A stretch of DNA of 60,972 nt from Gammaproteobacteria bacterium (GTDB lineage: Bacteria; Pseudomonadota; Gammaproteobacteria; Eutrophobiales; Eutrophobiaceae): positions 1 to 60,972 of the forward strand of contig JACPSH010000003.1 of the NCBI GenBank assembly GCA_016193395.1, written 5' to 3'. Positions 37,828 through 46,270 of this stretch are shown here, one piece after another. The translations under genes were made by a program, and so were the position numbers. How positions within the stretch are numbered: the first letter of the stretch is position 1; every line of letters begins with the position of its first letter. The notes beneath the pieces were generated by a model. It saw nothing but the letters and a program-made list of their open reading frames with translations, did no database searches and was not told the DNA's origin.

Positions 37828-37904
37828 TGGTGGCTATGGGTGGACTCGAACCACCGACCTCAGCATTATGAGTGCCGCGCTCTAACCAGCTGAGCTACAT
37901 AGCC
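37828..37904 (-). tRNA. tRNA-Met (CAT, elongator)
   Basis: 77 nt with encoded CCA. The acceptor stem GGCTATG pairs with CATAGCC. The loop CTCATAA gives anticodon CAT. The acceptor start GG and overall sequence match the elongator form rather than the initiator. Confidence 0.95.
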
Positions 37905-37937
37905 GTCGATTAACTGTCATACCGGGTCCTGTCACGC

Positions 37938-38144
37938 TAGGGAACCTCTGAACAAGTTCAGAGGTTCCCGCCATACAGGGACGTATGGCCATTTTCCGAT
38001 CGCGTAAGCGGTTGGAAAATGAAGGAAAACGAAAACTACGCTTTTCGTTCTGACCGCCACGGATGGCGGGAATGCAGAAATGGCAGGAACACATTTCTGC
38101 CGTGCTCTGACAAGTCCCGGATGGACTTGTTCAGAGCTTCCCTA
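37938..38144. repeat. Multi-hairpin intergenic element (copy 1)
   Basis: 207 bp bounded by inverted ends (37938-37957 and 38125-38144, 18/20 matches, TAGGGAACCTCTGAACAAGT-like). Inside are consecutive hairpins: a 13-bp perfect palindrome at 37941-37968, CCATAC/GTATGG, CATTTTCCGATCGC/GCGGTTGGAAAATG at 37990-38021 (two G-U pairs), AACGAAAA/TTTTCGTT, CGCCA/TGGCG, and GCAGAAATG/CATTTCTGC. It carries no ORF. Its core is related to the element at 45695-45864. Confidence 0.8.
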
Positions 38145-38222
38145 AAAGGTGGGCGATCCTGCGGGTGCGGTCCGGGCTTGTCAAGCACGGCGCCGCTGGC
38201 GCCGGGATCCAGGGGCCGCGAC

Positions 38223-38858
38223 TCAGCGCGTTCCGTAAACGACGATGGACTTGCCGGCAACCGAGATCAGGTGTTCTTCCTCGAGGGACTTGAGCACGCG
38301 TCCGACCATTTCCCGCGAGCAGCCGACAATGCGTCCAAGCTCCTGGCGCGTAACCCGGATCAACATGCCATCCGGATGCGTCATGGCATCCGGCTCCGTG
38401 CTGAGATCGAGCAGGGCGCGGGCGACCCGTCCTTTGACGTCGGTAAATGCCAGATCGCTGACCTTGCGGCTGGTCTTGCGCAACCGGATCGCCATCTGCG
38501 AGGCGATCTCGAAAAGCAGGTTGGGGAAGAGCTCATGCAGGCTCTTGAACCGTTCATAGCTGACCTGGGCGATTTCGCACTTCGTCCTTGCGCGCACGAA
38601 TGCCGTGCGCTTGTGCTGCTCGTCGAACAGGCCAATCTCGCCGAAGAAGTCACCGGGGTTCAGATACGCCAGCACGATCTCTCTGCCTTTCTGATCGTCA
38701 ATGAGCACGGATACCGAACCACTCACCATGTAGTACAGGTCAGCGGACGGATCGCCCTCCTTGATAATGATGTGCTTGGCGGGGTAGGACCGGAGATGAC
38801 AGTGCTCCAGAAAGCGCGAAATGGTGACATCCATGCCCCTGGGGGGGATTTCCGGCAT
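38223..38858 (-). CDS. crp: cAMP-responsive transcriptional regulator, Crp/Vfr type
   Basis: 211 aa. A cyclic-nucleotide-binding domain (about 20-130; GDPSADLYYMVSGSVSV, PGDFFGEIGLF, RTAFVRARTKCEIAQV) leads into a helix-turn-helix (TRQELGRIVGCSREMVGRVLKSLEE) ending in IVVYGTR, as in Crp and Vfr. It is not an FNR: no N-terminal iron-sulfur cysteine set. Divergent from the OsmC-like gene, a typical pairing. Confidence 0.9.
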   Translation of the reverse strand: MPEIPPRGMDVTISRFLEHCHLRSYPAKHIIIKEGDPSADLYYMVSGSVSVLIDDQKGREIVLAYLNPGDFFGEIGLFDEQHKRTAFVRARTKCEIAQVSYERFKSLHELFPNLLFEIASQMAIRLRKTSRKVSDLAFTDVKGRVARALLDLSTEPDAMTHPDGMLIRVTRQELGRIVGCSREMVGRVLKSLEEEHLISVAGKSIVVYGTR

Positions 38859-38972
38859 TAATTCACGCCTCCACTTTCAATGTGAAAACGGCACGTTCCA
38901 CGAGACCGGTTTCGGGCGACCGTTTTAACTATGTTACTCTTTCCGACGAAAATCAACCAGTTGGAGTGGTAG

Positions 38973-39395
38973 ATGCAAATCCGTCTGACATGGACCGGTG
39001 GAGCGGCATTCGTGGGCGAGACACCGAGTGGTCACAAGATCATCATGGACGGTCCGCCGGAAGGCGGCGGCCGCGATCTCGGGCCGCGCCCCATGGAAAC
39101 GCTGTTGCTCGGGATGGGCGCGTGCACGAGCTACGACATCGTGTCGATCCTGAAGAAAAGCCGTCAGGACGTTCGCGATTGCCGCGTTGAGGTCACGGCG
39201 AAGCGCGCGGAAAAAGATCCCAAGGTATTCACGGAAATCCACGTCCATTTCACGCTCACCGGCCGCGACCTGGGGGAAAAGCAGGTGCAGCGCGCGATTG
39301 ACCTGTCCGCCGAGAAGTACTGTTCCGCGAGCATCATGATCGGCAAGACCGCCCGGATCACCCACACGTTCGAGATCCGGCAAAGCCCAGAATGA
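38973..39395 (+). CDS. OsmC/YhfA family protein
   Basis: 140 aa. The two conserved redox cysteines lie in GMGACTSYD (C51) and EKYCSASI (C116). The family includes peroxidases for organic hydroperoxides and the less understood YhfA type, which this resembles and which is often beside crp. GGAG precedes the ATG. Confidence 0.88.
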   Translation: MQIRLTWTGGAAFVGETPSGHKIIMDGPPEGGGRDLGPRPMETLLLGMGACTSYDIVSILKKSRQDVRDCRVEVTAKRAEKDPKVFTEIHVHFTLTGRDLGEKQVQRAIDLSAEKYCSASIMIGKTARITHTFEIRQSPE

Positions 39396-39419
39396 CCGCG
39401 CGGCCGTACCGGCCGGGGG

Positions 39420-40715
39420 CTATTCGCTGGAATGAATGAGCAGGCCCACCGGCCCGGTGACGATCATATGCACGAGCGAGGGGAGCCGGTTGATGTTGGT
39501 CTTCGCGTAGATGCGTTTCAGGTGGGTGCGCGCGGTGTTGTAGGTAATCCCCATGGACTTCGCGACCGCGACGAGGTCGGGTTGCAGGACCAGCTTGGCC
39601 GCGATCCGCGCCTCGGTGGGCGACAGGCTGTAGAGGGAACGGATCACGTCGCGGATGCGGTCGGTGTCCTTTGCCGCCTCGAACACATAAACGATCGAGA
39701 TCGGCAGGTCGTGGCCGTAGTTCTCATTATGCGAATGCAACGGCGAAACCAGCAGGTGCAGCGGTGAGTTTCCGGTGCTGCGCTCGATGGTGAAGGTATT
39801 GCCGGTTTCCTGCAGGACGAGGCGCTGGAGTTCCGCGGTCCTTTCCATTGTGCTGCAACGGAGGTGGTTTTCCTTCAGGAACAATTCGCGGCCATCGCGC
39901 AGAATCGTGCCCGCGGACTTGTTCGAGTAGAAGACCTTGAGATTCTCGTTGATGAAAATGATGCCCGTTGAAAGACTATCCAGCGCTTCCGAGAGCGACG
40001 CCTGCAGAATGTTCTGATCCATGAGACGGGAGTGGCGCGTGATGTCGGTCATCGTGACGCGCACCGCCTTTTGCCGGGCGGCCGGCCGAAACTCCCAGGA
40101 GTAAACGTGACCGGAATGCGTTCCGGTGACAAGGTGCGGGCGCTGGGTGCGCAGGCATGTGGCAATGTGATCGCCATGCGCGGCGGGAAGCGCGCTGGAC
40201 GCATCGCGGAAACCGGCGATTTTCAGCGCCAACAATGCCTCTTCGCCGACCCGCGCGGTTTTCCCGCCGGCGTCGCAATGCCATTCCACCTTCCATTGAA
40301 TTTTCCCGCTTTTCGCGTCCTCCACCTCTTCTGCGCGCATTGTTGCGGCGCGATCCAGGGCCAGCGCAATCGTCGTGCGCAGGTCATCCGGCCGCAGCGG
40401 TTTATTGATGTAGCCAAACGGGTGCGAGATCCGCGCCCGTTCCAGGGTTGATTCGTCGGAATAGGCGGTTACATAAATGACAGGAATGGCGCGTTCGCGC
40501 TGAATGGCGCTGGCGGTGTCGATGCCGTCGCTGCCACGGCCAAGATTGATGTCCATGAGCACGAGATCGGGATTCTGCGCCTCGATTCCGCGCACGGCTT
40601 CCGCGCTCGTCCGGGCGTGCCCGACCACCGCGTAACCCATTCCCTTGAGCTGCAATTCGATGACCTTCGCCGTCGTGCGGTCATCGTCGACGATGAAAAT
40701 TCTCTTTCCTGCCAT
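39420..40715 (-). CDS. Response regulator: receiver, PAS-like and LuxR HTH domains
   Basis: 431 aa from the ATG at 40715 with GAGGGG upstream; the longer start at 40772 is less likely. Residues 1-115 are a receiver domain with the acidic pair in FIVDDDR, phospho-acceptor D in LVLMDINLG, and K in YINKPLRP. A middle PAS-like region (about 225-300, LSTGIIFINENLKVFYSNKSA) is followed by a C-terminal LuxR-type helix-turn-helix (about 360-415, LSPTEARIAAKLVLQPDLVAVA ... TYNTARTHLKRIYAKT). No partner kinase is adjacent, so the signal is unknown. Confidence 0.88.
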   Translation of the reverse strand: MAGKRIFIVDDDRTTAKVIELQLKGMGYAVVGHARTSAEAVRGIEAQNPDLVLMDINLGRGSDGIDTASAIQRERAIPVIYVTAYSDESTLERARISHPFGYINKPLRPDDLRTTIALALDRAATMRAEEVEDAKSGKIQWKVEWHCDAGGKTARVGEEALLALKIAGFRDASSALPAAHGDHIATCLRTQRPHLVTGTHSGHVYSWEFRPAARQKAVRVTMTDITRHSRLMDQNILQASLSEALDSLSTGIIFINENLKVFYSNKSAGTILRDGRELFLKENHLRCSTMERTAELQRLVLQETGNTFTIERSTGNSPLHLLVSPLHSHNENYGHDLPISIVYVFEAAKDTDRIRDVIRSLYSLSPTEARIAAKLVLQPDLVAVAKSMGITYNTARTHLKRIYAKTNINRLPSLVHMIVTGPVGLLIHSSE

Positions 40716-40820
40716 GGCTGCCCCTCGATTCATAGTGTTGCATGCCGACACGGCACCGTCGACATACTTCATATGGGTGACATCACGCGCGCGGTCGGGC
40801 CTCCGGTCCGCTTAGCTCAA

Positions 40821-41090
40821 TCAAATCCTGTGCGGCTGATCGGCGCAGCGGATGAAAAACTCAATGACGCCCGCCGTCTCGTTCCTGCATAGCAATTCGT
40901 GTCCCGTTCGCGCGCAATACGCCTCGAAATCGACTGTGGCGTGCGGATCGGTCGCCTCGACCCGCAGCACTTCACCGGGTTTCATCCTGTTCAGCAGGAC
41001 CTTGGTCCGGAGCACCGGGAGCGGGCAGTTCAGGCCCTTGGCGTCCAGGTCCTGATCGAAGGGAATGGGGGTCTGCGGTGTTCTGCTCAT
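40821..41090 (-). CDS. TusA-family sulfurtransferase
   Basis: 89 aa. The active-site cysteine lies in the CPxP motif (LDAKGLNCPLPVLRTK). TusA proteins carry persulfide sulfur for tRNA thiolation or cytosolic sulfur trafficking. Standalone here; divergent from zur across the Zur box region. Confidence 0.92.
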   Translation of the reverse strand: MSRTPQTPIPFDQDLDAKGLNCPLPVLRTKVLLNRMKPGEVLRVEATDPHATVDFEAYCARTGHELLCRNETAGVIEFFIRCADQPHRI

Positions 41091-41142
41091 GGCGCATCGA
41101 GCCTAGCACATTGGCGCGGGCGCCGAATTGCCTTTGCCAATT

Positions 41143-41155
41143 GTTATAATATAAC
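41143..41155. promoter_or_regulatory. Zur box
   Basis: GTTATAATATAAC is a palindrome matching the Zur operator core (TGTTATNNTATAACA-type); with flanks it spans about 41139-41160. It lies 34 bp before the zur ATG, so Zur-zinc probably represses its own zur-znuACB operon. The TATAAT inside could also be the -10 element. Confidence 0.85.
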
Positions 41156-41188
41156 ATTTGCAATCCGCCATCCGCGCAGTCCCTTCCC

Positions 41189-41683
41189 ATGCCCCGTCAA
41201 AATGTCCTGTCACCGTTTCCGCAATCCAGCCACGTTCATGCCCGCTGCCTGAAGGTGGCGGTCGGAAAGGCCGAACAGGCTTGCCGGACACGGGGCGCGC
41301 GCCTCACCAGCCTGCGGCGCCGCGTACTGGAACTCGTCTGGCGCAGCCATGAACCAGTCAAGGCCTACGACATCCTGGATCGGTTGCGAGCGGAACGGCG
41401 CGGCGCGGCGCCGCCGACGGTCTACCGCGCGCTGGACTTTCTGCGCGAGGAAGGATTCGTGCACAAGATCGAGTCCCTGAATGCCTACGTGGGTTGCGGG
41501 GAGCCGGGCCATTTGGGTTCCGGGCAGTTCCTGATCTGCCGGCATTGCGGCGAGGTCGCGGAGATCGACGATGGGGACATCGCCGCGCTGATCGCCGACC
41601 GGGCGCGGCAACTGGGATTTGCCAGCGAGCGGCAGACGATCGAAGTGGACGGGCTGTGCGGCGACTGCCGCGCGGCGCGTTAG
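41189..41683 (+). CDS. zur: Zinc uptake regulator Zur (Fur family)
   Basis: 164 aa. A winged-helix domain (about 30-100; LTSLRRRVLELVWRSHEPVKAYDILDRL, PPTVYRALDFLREEGFVHKIESL) and structural zinc cysteines CRHC and CGDC in the C-terminal domain. The absence of H/E-rich Fur-type sites and the adjacent znu genes support Zur. The ATG is followed by an extended N-terminus, so a later start is possible. Confidence 0.93.
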   Translation: MPRQNVLSPFPQSSHVHARCLKVAVGKAEQACRTRGARLTSLRRRVLELVWRSHEPVKAYDILDRLRAERRGAAPPTVYRALDFLREEGFVHKIESLNAYVGCGEPGHLGSGQFLICRHCGEVAEIDDGDIAALIADRARQLGFASERQTIEVDGLCGDCRAAR

Positions 41684-41704
41684 CGGTCGCTTCAGGGCTT
41701 CGCG

Positions 41705-42544
41705 ATGAGACGCCTTGCCTGCTCAACGCTGATCTTCGCGCTGCTCGGCGCGGCTGCGCCGTCGCTGGCCGCGCCCATGCGGGTCCTGGTCAGCATCCCG
41801 CCGCAGAAGTACCTTGCCGAGCGCGTCGGCGGCGAACGGATCGAGGTCATCACGATGCTGCGGCCCGGGCATGCGCCCGAGACGTTTGAACCCTCGCCGC
41901 GCCAGATCGCCGATCTGGGCGGCGCGACGCTCTATTTTCGCATCGGCGTGCCATTCGAGCGTGCGTGGATCGAACCGTTCGCCACGGGCAATCCGGCGCT
42001 GGAGATCGTCGACTGTTGCCGTGCACTGGAATCGCTCTCCGCGCAGGACGGCAATGCCGGCGGCGACCCCCATATCTGGGTCAACCCTCTCAATGCAATC
42101 GACATGGCCGATTTGATGTGCGCGGAGCTGGGGCGCATCGATCCCGCCCACCGCGACTATTACAGCGGCAACCTGGCGGCACTGCGCGCCGAACTGCTGC
42201 GCCTGCACGCGGACATCCAGGACGCCTTGTCCATGCCCCGCACACGGTACTTCATCATCTCCCACGGTTCGCTCGGCCCGTTCGCCGATACTTACGGACT
42301 CGTCCAGATCGCGCTCGAGGCCGGCGGGCACAGCGTCGGTCCCAGGCAACTGGCCGAGATCGTGCAGCGGGCCAGGACAGAGGGTATTCGGGCGATCCTG
42401 GTGCAGAAACAGTTCAGCCTTGCGCCCGCCCGGACGCTGGCCGCGGAGCTTGACGCGCAGTTGATTGAAGTCGACCCACTCGCCGAAGACTACATCGCCG
42501 GCATGCGCGCCATCGCCGCTGCCGTGGCCGCCGCGACGCACTGA
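41705..42544 (+). CDS. znuA: Zinc ABC transporter substrate-binding protein ZnuA
   Basis: 279 aa. A signal peptide (1-22, ending LAA-PM) precedes a cluster A-I binding protein. Zinc ligands are likely H in PGHAPETFEP, H in GGDPHIWVNP and H in ISHGSLGPFADTYG. The His-rich loop of many ZnuA proteins is absent. Periplasmic. Confidence 0.93.
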   Translation: MRRLACSTLIFALLGAAAPSLAAPMRVLVSIPPQKYLAERVGGERIEVITMLRPGHAPETFEPSPRQIADLGGATLYFRIGVPFERAWIEPFATGNPALEIVDCCRALESLSAQDGNAGGDPHIWVNPLNAIDMADLMCAELGRIDPAHRDYYSGNLAALRAELLRLHADIQDALSMPRTRYFIISHGSLGPFADTYGLVQIALEAGGHSVGPRQLAEIVQRARTEGIRAILVQKQFSLAPARTLAAELDAQLIEVDPLAEDYIAGMRAIAAAVAAATH

Positions 42545-42546
42545 GC

Positions 42547-43272
42547 ATGATGCTGGTCGAATTCGCGAATGTAAGCTTCGCCTACGACGGCGCGCCGGTC
42601 CTGGAGGACGTCACTTTCAGCATCGCGCCGGAGGAGTTTTTCGGCATCATTGGTCCGAATGCCGCGGGAAAGAGCACGCTGCTCAAGCTGATGCTGGGAC
42701 TGTTGACCCCGGATCGCGGCACGATCCGCGTGTTCGGTGAGCCGCCGGTTCTGTCGCGCCGCCGGGTCGGCTACGTTCCGCAGCACCCCGGATTCTCGCG
42801 GCAGTTTCCCGTCACGGTGGTGGAAGTCGTTCTCCTCGGACGGCTCGGAACGGGCGCCGGCCTGGGCGGTTTCAGCCGCCTGGACAGATTCAAGGCGATC
42901 CAGGCGTTACGCGCGGTTCAAATCGAGGACATCGCGCGCCGGCGAATCAACACCCTGTCGGGCGGGCAGTTGCAGCGCGTGCTCATCGCCCGGGCGCTGG
43001 CCTGCGATCCGGAACTGCTGGTGCTGGATGAGCCGACGGCGAACATCGATCTGCGCGCCGAGGAAGACATCTTCGCGCTGTTGCGCGAATTCAACCGGCG
43101 CATGGCCATTGTGGTTGTCTCCCACGACGTGGCCTTCATCTCGGGGTTCGTGAACCGGGTGGGCTGCCTGAACCGCACTCTGGCGTGCCACGACACCACG
43201 GATATCAGCGGCAAGACGATCGAGGAGCTTTACGGCGCGCCGGTCCGCATGATCCATCACGTCCACGCATGA
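42547..43272 (+). CDS. znuC: Zinc ABC transporter ATP-binding protein ZnuC
   Basis: 241 aa. Walker A GPNAAGKSTLLK, ABC signature LSGGQLQRV, Walker B LLVLDEPTAN. The stop overlaps the znuB ATG. The predicted start lies 2 bp after znuA. Confidence 0.95.
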   Translation: MMLVEFANVSFAYDGAPVLEDVTFSIAPEEFFGIIGPNAAGKSTLLKLMLGLLTPDRGTIRVFGEPPVLSRRRVGYVPQHPGFSRQFPVTVVEVVLLGRLGTGAGLGGFSRLDRFKAIQALRAVQIEDIARRRINTLSGGQLQRVLIARALACDPELLVLDEPTANIDLRAEEDIFALLREFNRRMAIVVVSHDVAFISGFVNRVGCLNRTLACHDTTDISGKTIEELYGAPVRMIHHVHA

Positions 43273-44108
43273 CAGCCTTTCTCCAGTCCCTGGTCCAACA
43301 CCAGTTCATGCAGCACGCGCTCGCGGCGTGCCTGCTCGCCAGCATCGGCTGCGGCACGGTAGGCGTCTACGTGGTGGTCAAGCGCATCGGATTTCTGGCC
43401 GGAGGGATCGCCCACACCGTGCTGGCCGGGATGGGCATCGCCTATTTCCTCGGGGAGTCGCCGATCGCCGGGGCGGTCATCGTCGCACTGATCTCGGCGG
43501 TGCTCATCGGCTGGATCAAGCTGCGCTGGCACCAGGAGGAAGACGTGCTCATCGCGGCATTCTGGTCCGTGGGCATGGCGGTGGGCGTCATTTTTATCTC
43601 GCGCGCGCCGGGTTATGCGGTCGACCTCACCAGCTACCTGTTCGGCAACATCCTCCTCGTGTCAGCCGGCGACCTGTGGCTGATGGCCCTTGTCGACGCG
43701 ATCGTGCTGGCGTCCGTGTTGCTGTCCTACCGCCAGTTCCTGGCGACGGTGTTCGACGAGGAGCACGCGCGGTTGCGTGGCGTGAATGTGGAGGCCTATT
43801 ACATTTTTCTCCTCTGCATCGTGGCGTTGACCGTCGTGCTGCTCATCCAGATCGTCGGATTGATACTGGTGATGGCCCTGCTGGTCCTGCCCGCGGCGAC
43901 CGCCGCCGGGTTCGCCGGGTCCATCGTGGGCATGATGGGTCTGGCGGTGGCGCTGAGCATGGCGATCACCGTGGCGGGGCTGGGCCTGTCTTTCGCGCCC
44001 GACCTGCCTTCGGGCGCAACGATGGTCGTGGTGGCGGGGCTCGTCTACCTTGCGGCGGTGCTGTTCAGGATTTACGGCGGGCGGAAACTGCGACCGCGAG
44101 TTCCCTGA
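43269..44108 (+). CDS. znuB: Zinc ABC transporter permease ZnuB
   Basis: 279 aa from the ATG at 43269 (overlap with znuC). Seven to eight transmembrane helices; the core LRGVNVEAYYIFLLCIVALT and the GGIAHTVLAGMGIAYFLG segment match the ZnuB/MntB family. The 3' end overlaps the convergent DAHP synthase gene by 44 bp. Confidence 0.95.
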   Translation: MTAFLQSLVQHQFMQHALAACLLASIGCGTVGVYVVVKRIGFLAGGIAHTVLAGMGIAYFLGESPIAGAVIVALISAVLIGWIKLRWHQEEDVLIAAFWSVGMAVGVIFISRAPGYAVDLTSYLFGNILLVSAGDLWLMALVDAIVLASVLLSYRQFLATVFDEEHARLRGVNVEAYYIFLLCIVALTVVLLIQIVGLILVMALLVLPAATAAGFAGSIVGMMGLAVALSMAITVAGLGLSFAPDLPSGATMVVVAGLVYLAAVLFRIYGGRKLRPRVP

Positions 44109-45120
44109 TCAGCGTCTCGCTGTCGTCCCAGCCAAGGCACGGGTCGGTGATGCTCTGCCCGTAAACCAGCGGCTTGCCGGGGGTCACGTCCTGGCGGCCG
44201 GCGACGAGGTGGCTTTCGATCATGACGCCGAAGATGCGTGACTCGCCGGCGGCGAGCCGCCCGGCAACGTCCCGTCCCACGTCCATCTGCTTGTGGTACC
44301 GCTTCAAGCTGTTGGCATGGCTGAAATCCACCATGATGCGCACCGGCAGTTTTGCCGCCTCGAGTTCGGCGGCCACGCGGTCGACGCTTTCGGCATCGTA
44401 ATTCGGCCTGGTGCCGCCGCGCAGGATGACGTGGCAGTCCGGATTGCCACGCGTGGCGAAGATCGCGGAGTTGCCTTCCTTGCGCAATGAAAGGAAATGA
44501 TGCGGCACCGCCGAGGCCCGCAATGCATCGACGGCGATCTGGGTCGTGCCATCCGTACTGTTCTTGAAGCCGACGGGGCAGGAGAGGCCCGAGGCCAGTT
44601 CCCTGTGGACCTGGCTCTCCGTGGTGCGCGCGCCGATGGCGCCCCAGCTCACGAGGTCGGTGAGGTATTGCGGCGTGATGATGTCGAGGAACTCGGTCCC
44701 GGCCGGCACGCCCATCTCATTCAGATCCAGCAGGAGCTGGCGCGCGACGCGCACACCCTTGTTGATGTGGAAACTGCCGTCCAGGTCCGGGTCGTTGATG
44801 AGCCCCTTCCAGCCCACGGTGGTCCGCGGTTTCTCGAAATAGACCCGCATGACAATGAGCAGGTCCTCGATCAATTCCTCCATGAGCGCGTTCAGCCGTT
44901 CGGCATATTCCTTCGCGGCCTGCGGGTCATGGATGGAACACGGGCCGGCGACTACCATCAGGCGGGTGTCCTGGCCCGTCAGGATGTCGTGAATGGCGCG
45001 GCGGGCCTCAAAGGTGGTCTTCGCCGCGTCTTCGGAAATGGGGATCTCCTCGCAGATCTCGGCCGGAGGCGTGACTGCCTTGATCGAGGCTATGCGCAAA
45101 TCATCGGTCTGGTATTTCAT
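44065..45120 (-). CDS. aroG: 3-deoxy-7-phosphoheptulonate synthase (AroG/F/H type)
   Basis: 351 aa. First step of chorismate synthesis: phosphoenolpyruvate plus erythrose 4-phosphate. Signature motifs are VVAGPCSIHD, RVYFEKPRTTVGWKG, GARTTESQVHRELASG, CHVILRGG and MVDFSHANS. AroF/G/H isozymes cannot be told apart by sequence alone; feedback sensitivity unknown. Confidence 0.93.
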   Translation of the reverse strand: MKYQTDDLRIASIKAVTPPAEICEEIPISEDAAKTTFEARRAIHDILTGQDTRLMVVAGPCSIHDPQAAKEYAERLNALMEELIEDLLIVMRVYFEKPRTTVGWKGLINDPDLDGSFHINKGVRVARQLLLDLNEMGVPAGTEFLDIITPQYLTDLVSWGAIGARTTESQVHRELASGLSCPVGFKNSTDGTTQIAVDALRASAVPHHFLSLRKEGNSAIFATRGNPDCHVILRGGTRPNYDAESVDRVAAELEAAKLPVRIMVDFSHANSLKRYHKQMDVGRDVAGRLAAGESRIFGVMIESHLVAGRQDVTPGKPLVYGQSITDPCLGWDDSETLIRELAVAVSARRKS

Positions 45121-45126
45121 GCGGCG

Positions 45127-45468
45127 TCAGCCGGGAGGCCACGTAAACGGGCGGCCCGCCAGAAGATGGAGGTGCAGATGGAACACGGTCTGCCCCGCGC
45201 CCGCACCATTGTTGACCACCAGGCGATAGGCGTCGCCCACGCCCAGTTGGCCGGCAATTTTGTCTGCGGCGAGCAGCATATGTCCAAGCAGTGATTGATC
45301 CTCATCGGTCGCCGCAGAGAGCTGCAGCAAGGTTTTCTTCGGCACGACCAGCACGTGGACGGGGGCCCGGGGGTTGACATCGCGGAACGCGAGGCACAAC
45401 TCGTCCTCATAAATAATGTCTGCCGGGATCTCCCGGCGGATGATCTTTCCGAATATCGAGTCAGCCAC
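45127..45468 (-). CDS. HIT-family (HinT-like) nucleotide-binding protein
   Basis: 113 aa from the GTG at 45468 (GGGGA 8 bases upstream); the 210-codon reading to 45759 adds shadow sequence. The histidine triad is HLHLHLL (VFHLHLHLLAGRP). HinT hydrolyses adenosine 5'-phosphoramidates. Only 6 bp before the DAHP synthase gene. Confidence 0.92.
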   Translation of the reverse strand: MADSIFGKIIRREIPADIIYEDELCLAFRDVNPRAPVHVLVVPKKTLLQLSAATDEDQSLLGHMLLAADKIAGQLGVGDAYRLVVNNGAGAGQTVFHLHLHLLAGRPFTWPPG

Positions 45469-45522
45469 TAGATTGGTCCCCGGCCCATGGCCGGCTTGCC
45501 GTCGGTCCTGAAGCCGGCGCGC

Positions 45523-45528
45523 ATTATA
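45523..45528 (-). promoter_or_regulatory. Candidate -10 element for the HIT-family gene
   Basis: A perfect TATAAT on the minus strand lies 55 bases upstream of the hinT-like GTG. The -35 region is poor (no close TTGACA at 16-18 bp), so the promoter would depend on an activator or an extended element. Low support. Confidence 0.35.
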
Positions 45529-45694
45529 CCGGCTTTGTCCGCGCCAAAAGTGTGCAGCGCGGGCCTCGTTCGCTCTATCTGGGGGCAGCGCAGCGGCGAA
45601 AAAAGGTCGGGCACCCCGTTTCTTGTGGTTGAGCCCGATGGTACGGGTTTTGCTCCACTCCGCTGCAATCCCCTGCCAATCCCGTCCCGGCGAC

Positions 45695-45864
45695 TTAGCA
45701 GGCTGTTGAAAAACACTGTTTTTCGACAGCCTGTGTCCGGTGCAGGGATGCACCGGCATTTTTCAATCGCGGCAAGCGATTGAAAAATGGAGCAAAGCGG
45801 AAATCGCATTTTCGCTTTGCGAGTTGAAAAACGATAGGGAAATCGTTTTTCAACATCCTGTTAG
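45695..45864. repeat. Multi-hairpin intergenic element (copy 2)
   Basis: 170 bp with inverted ends (45695-45714 and 45845-45864, TTAGCAGGCTGTTGAAAAAC-like, 17/20). Hairpins in order: CAGGCTGT...ACAGCCTG, CCGGTGCA/TGCACCGG, CATTTTTCAATCGC/GCGATTGAAAAATG (45757-45789, perfect), GCAAAGCG/CGCTTTGC, GTTGAAAAACGAT/ATCGTTTTTCAAC (perfect 13 bp). The order and central stem match the element at 37938-38144 with compensating changes. It lies just before the lipoprotein gene. Confidence 0.8.
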
Positions 45865-45889
45865 GCAGGCCGTCATCGGAGGAACCATC

Positions 45890-46270
45890 GTGTACGGAGC
45901 GAGGACCTGCAGAACACTGGCCTTCGCAGCCTGCCTCACGGGCCTCGGCGGTTGCGCGTTCCTGCCGCCCGTCATCGAGCAGAGCTACGCCTTGCTGTCC
46001 GGCATCAGCTATCTCGCCACCAGCAAGGGGCCTGCCGACCACGCCATCTCCCTGGCGATGGAGCGGGATTGCGCGCCGCTGCGCGTGTTGCTCGGCAAGC
46101 CGGCCTGCCGGCCGCTTTCGGATGACAGTAACCGGCCCCTCGTGGCCACGCTGATCGGCGTGCTGCACGCGCCACCCGCCGATTTGCAGCCGCAGGAACT
46201 GTTCACCGAGTTCAGGCCTCCGGTTGACCTGCGCATGTCGCTGGAGCCCGCGATCGCGCAAACCTACTGA
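45890..46270 (+). CDS. Small lipoprotein of unknown function
   Basis: 126 aa from a GTG at 45890 with CGGAGGA 6 bases upstream. A lipobox LGGC near residue 24 implies lipidation. The rest (EQSYALLSGISYLATSKGPADHAISLAMERDCAPLRVLLGKPACRPL) is a compact domain with two more cysteines. The gene is convergent with the P-type ATPase gene, overlapping 7 bp. Confidence 0.75.
   Translation: MYGARTCRTLAFAACLTGLGGCAFLPPVIEQSYALLSGISYLATSKGPADHAISLAMERDCAPLRVLLGKPACRPLSDDSNRPLVATLIGVLHAPPADLQPQELFTEFRPPVDLRMSLEPAIAQTY

Noticed and set aside
45127-45759. 210-aa reading of the HIT protein
   Set aside because: The N-terminal half covers the hairpin element and non-coding DNA; the HIT domain begins at the GTG at 45468.
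45740-46270. 176-aa reading of the lipoprotein from ATG 45740
   Set aside because: It would start inside the hairpin element; the GTG at 45890 has a strong ribosome site followed by a signal sequence with lipobox.
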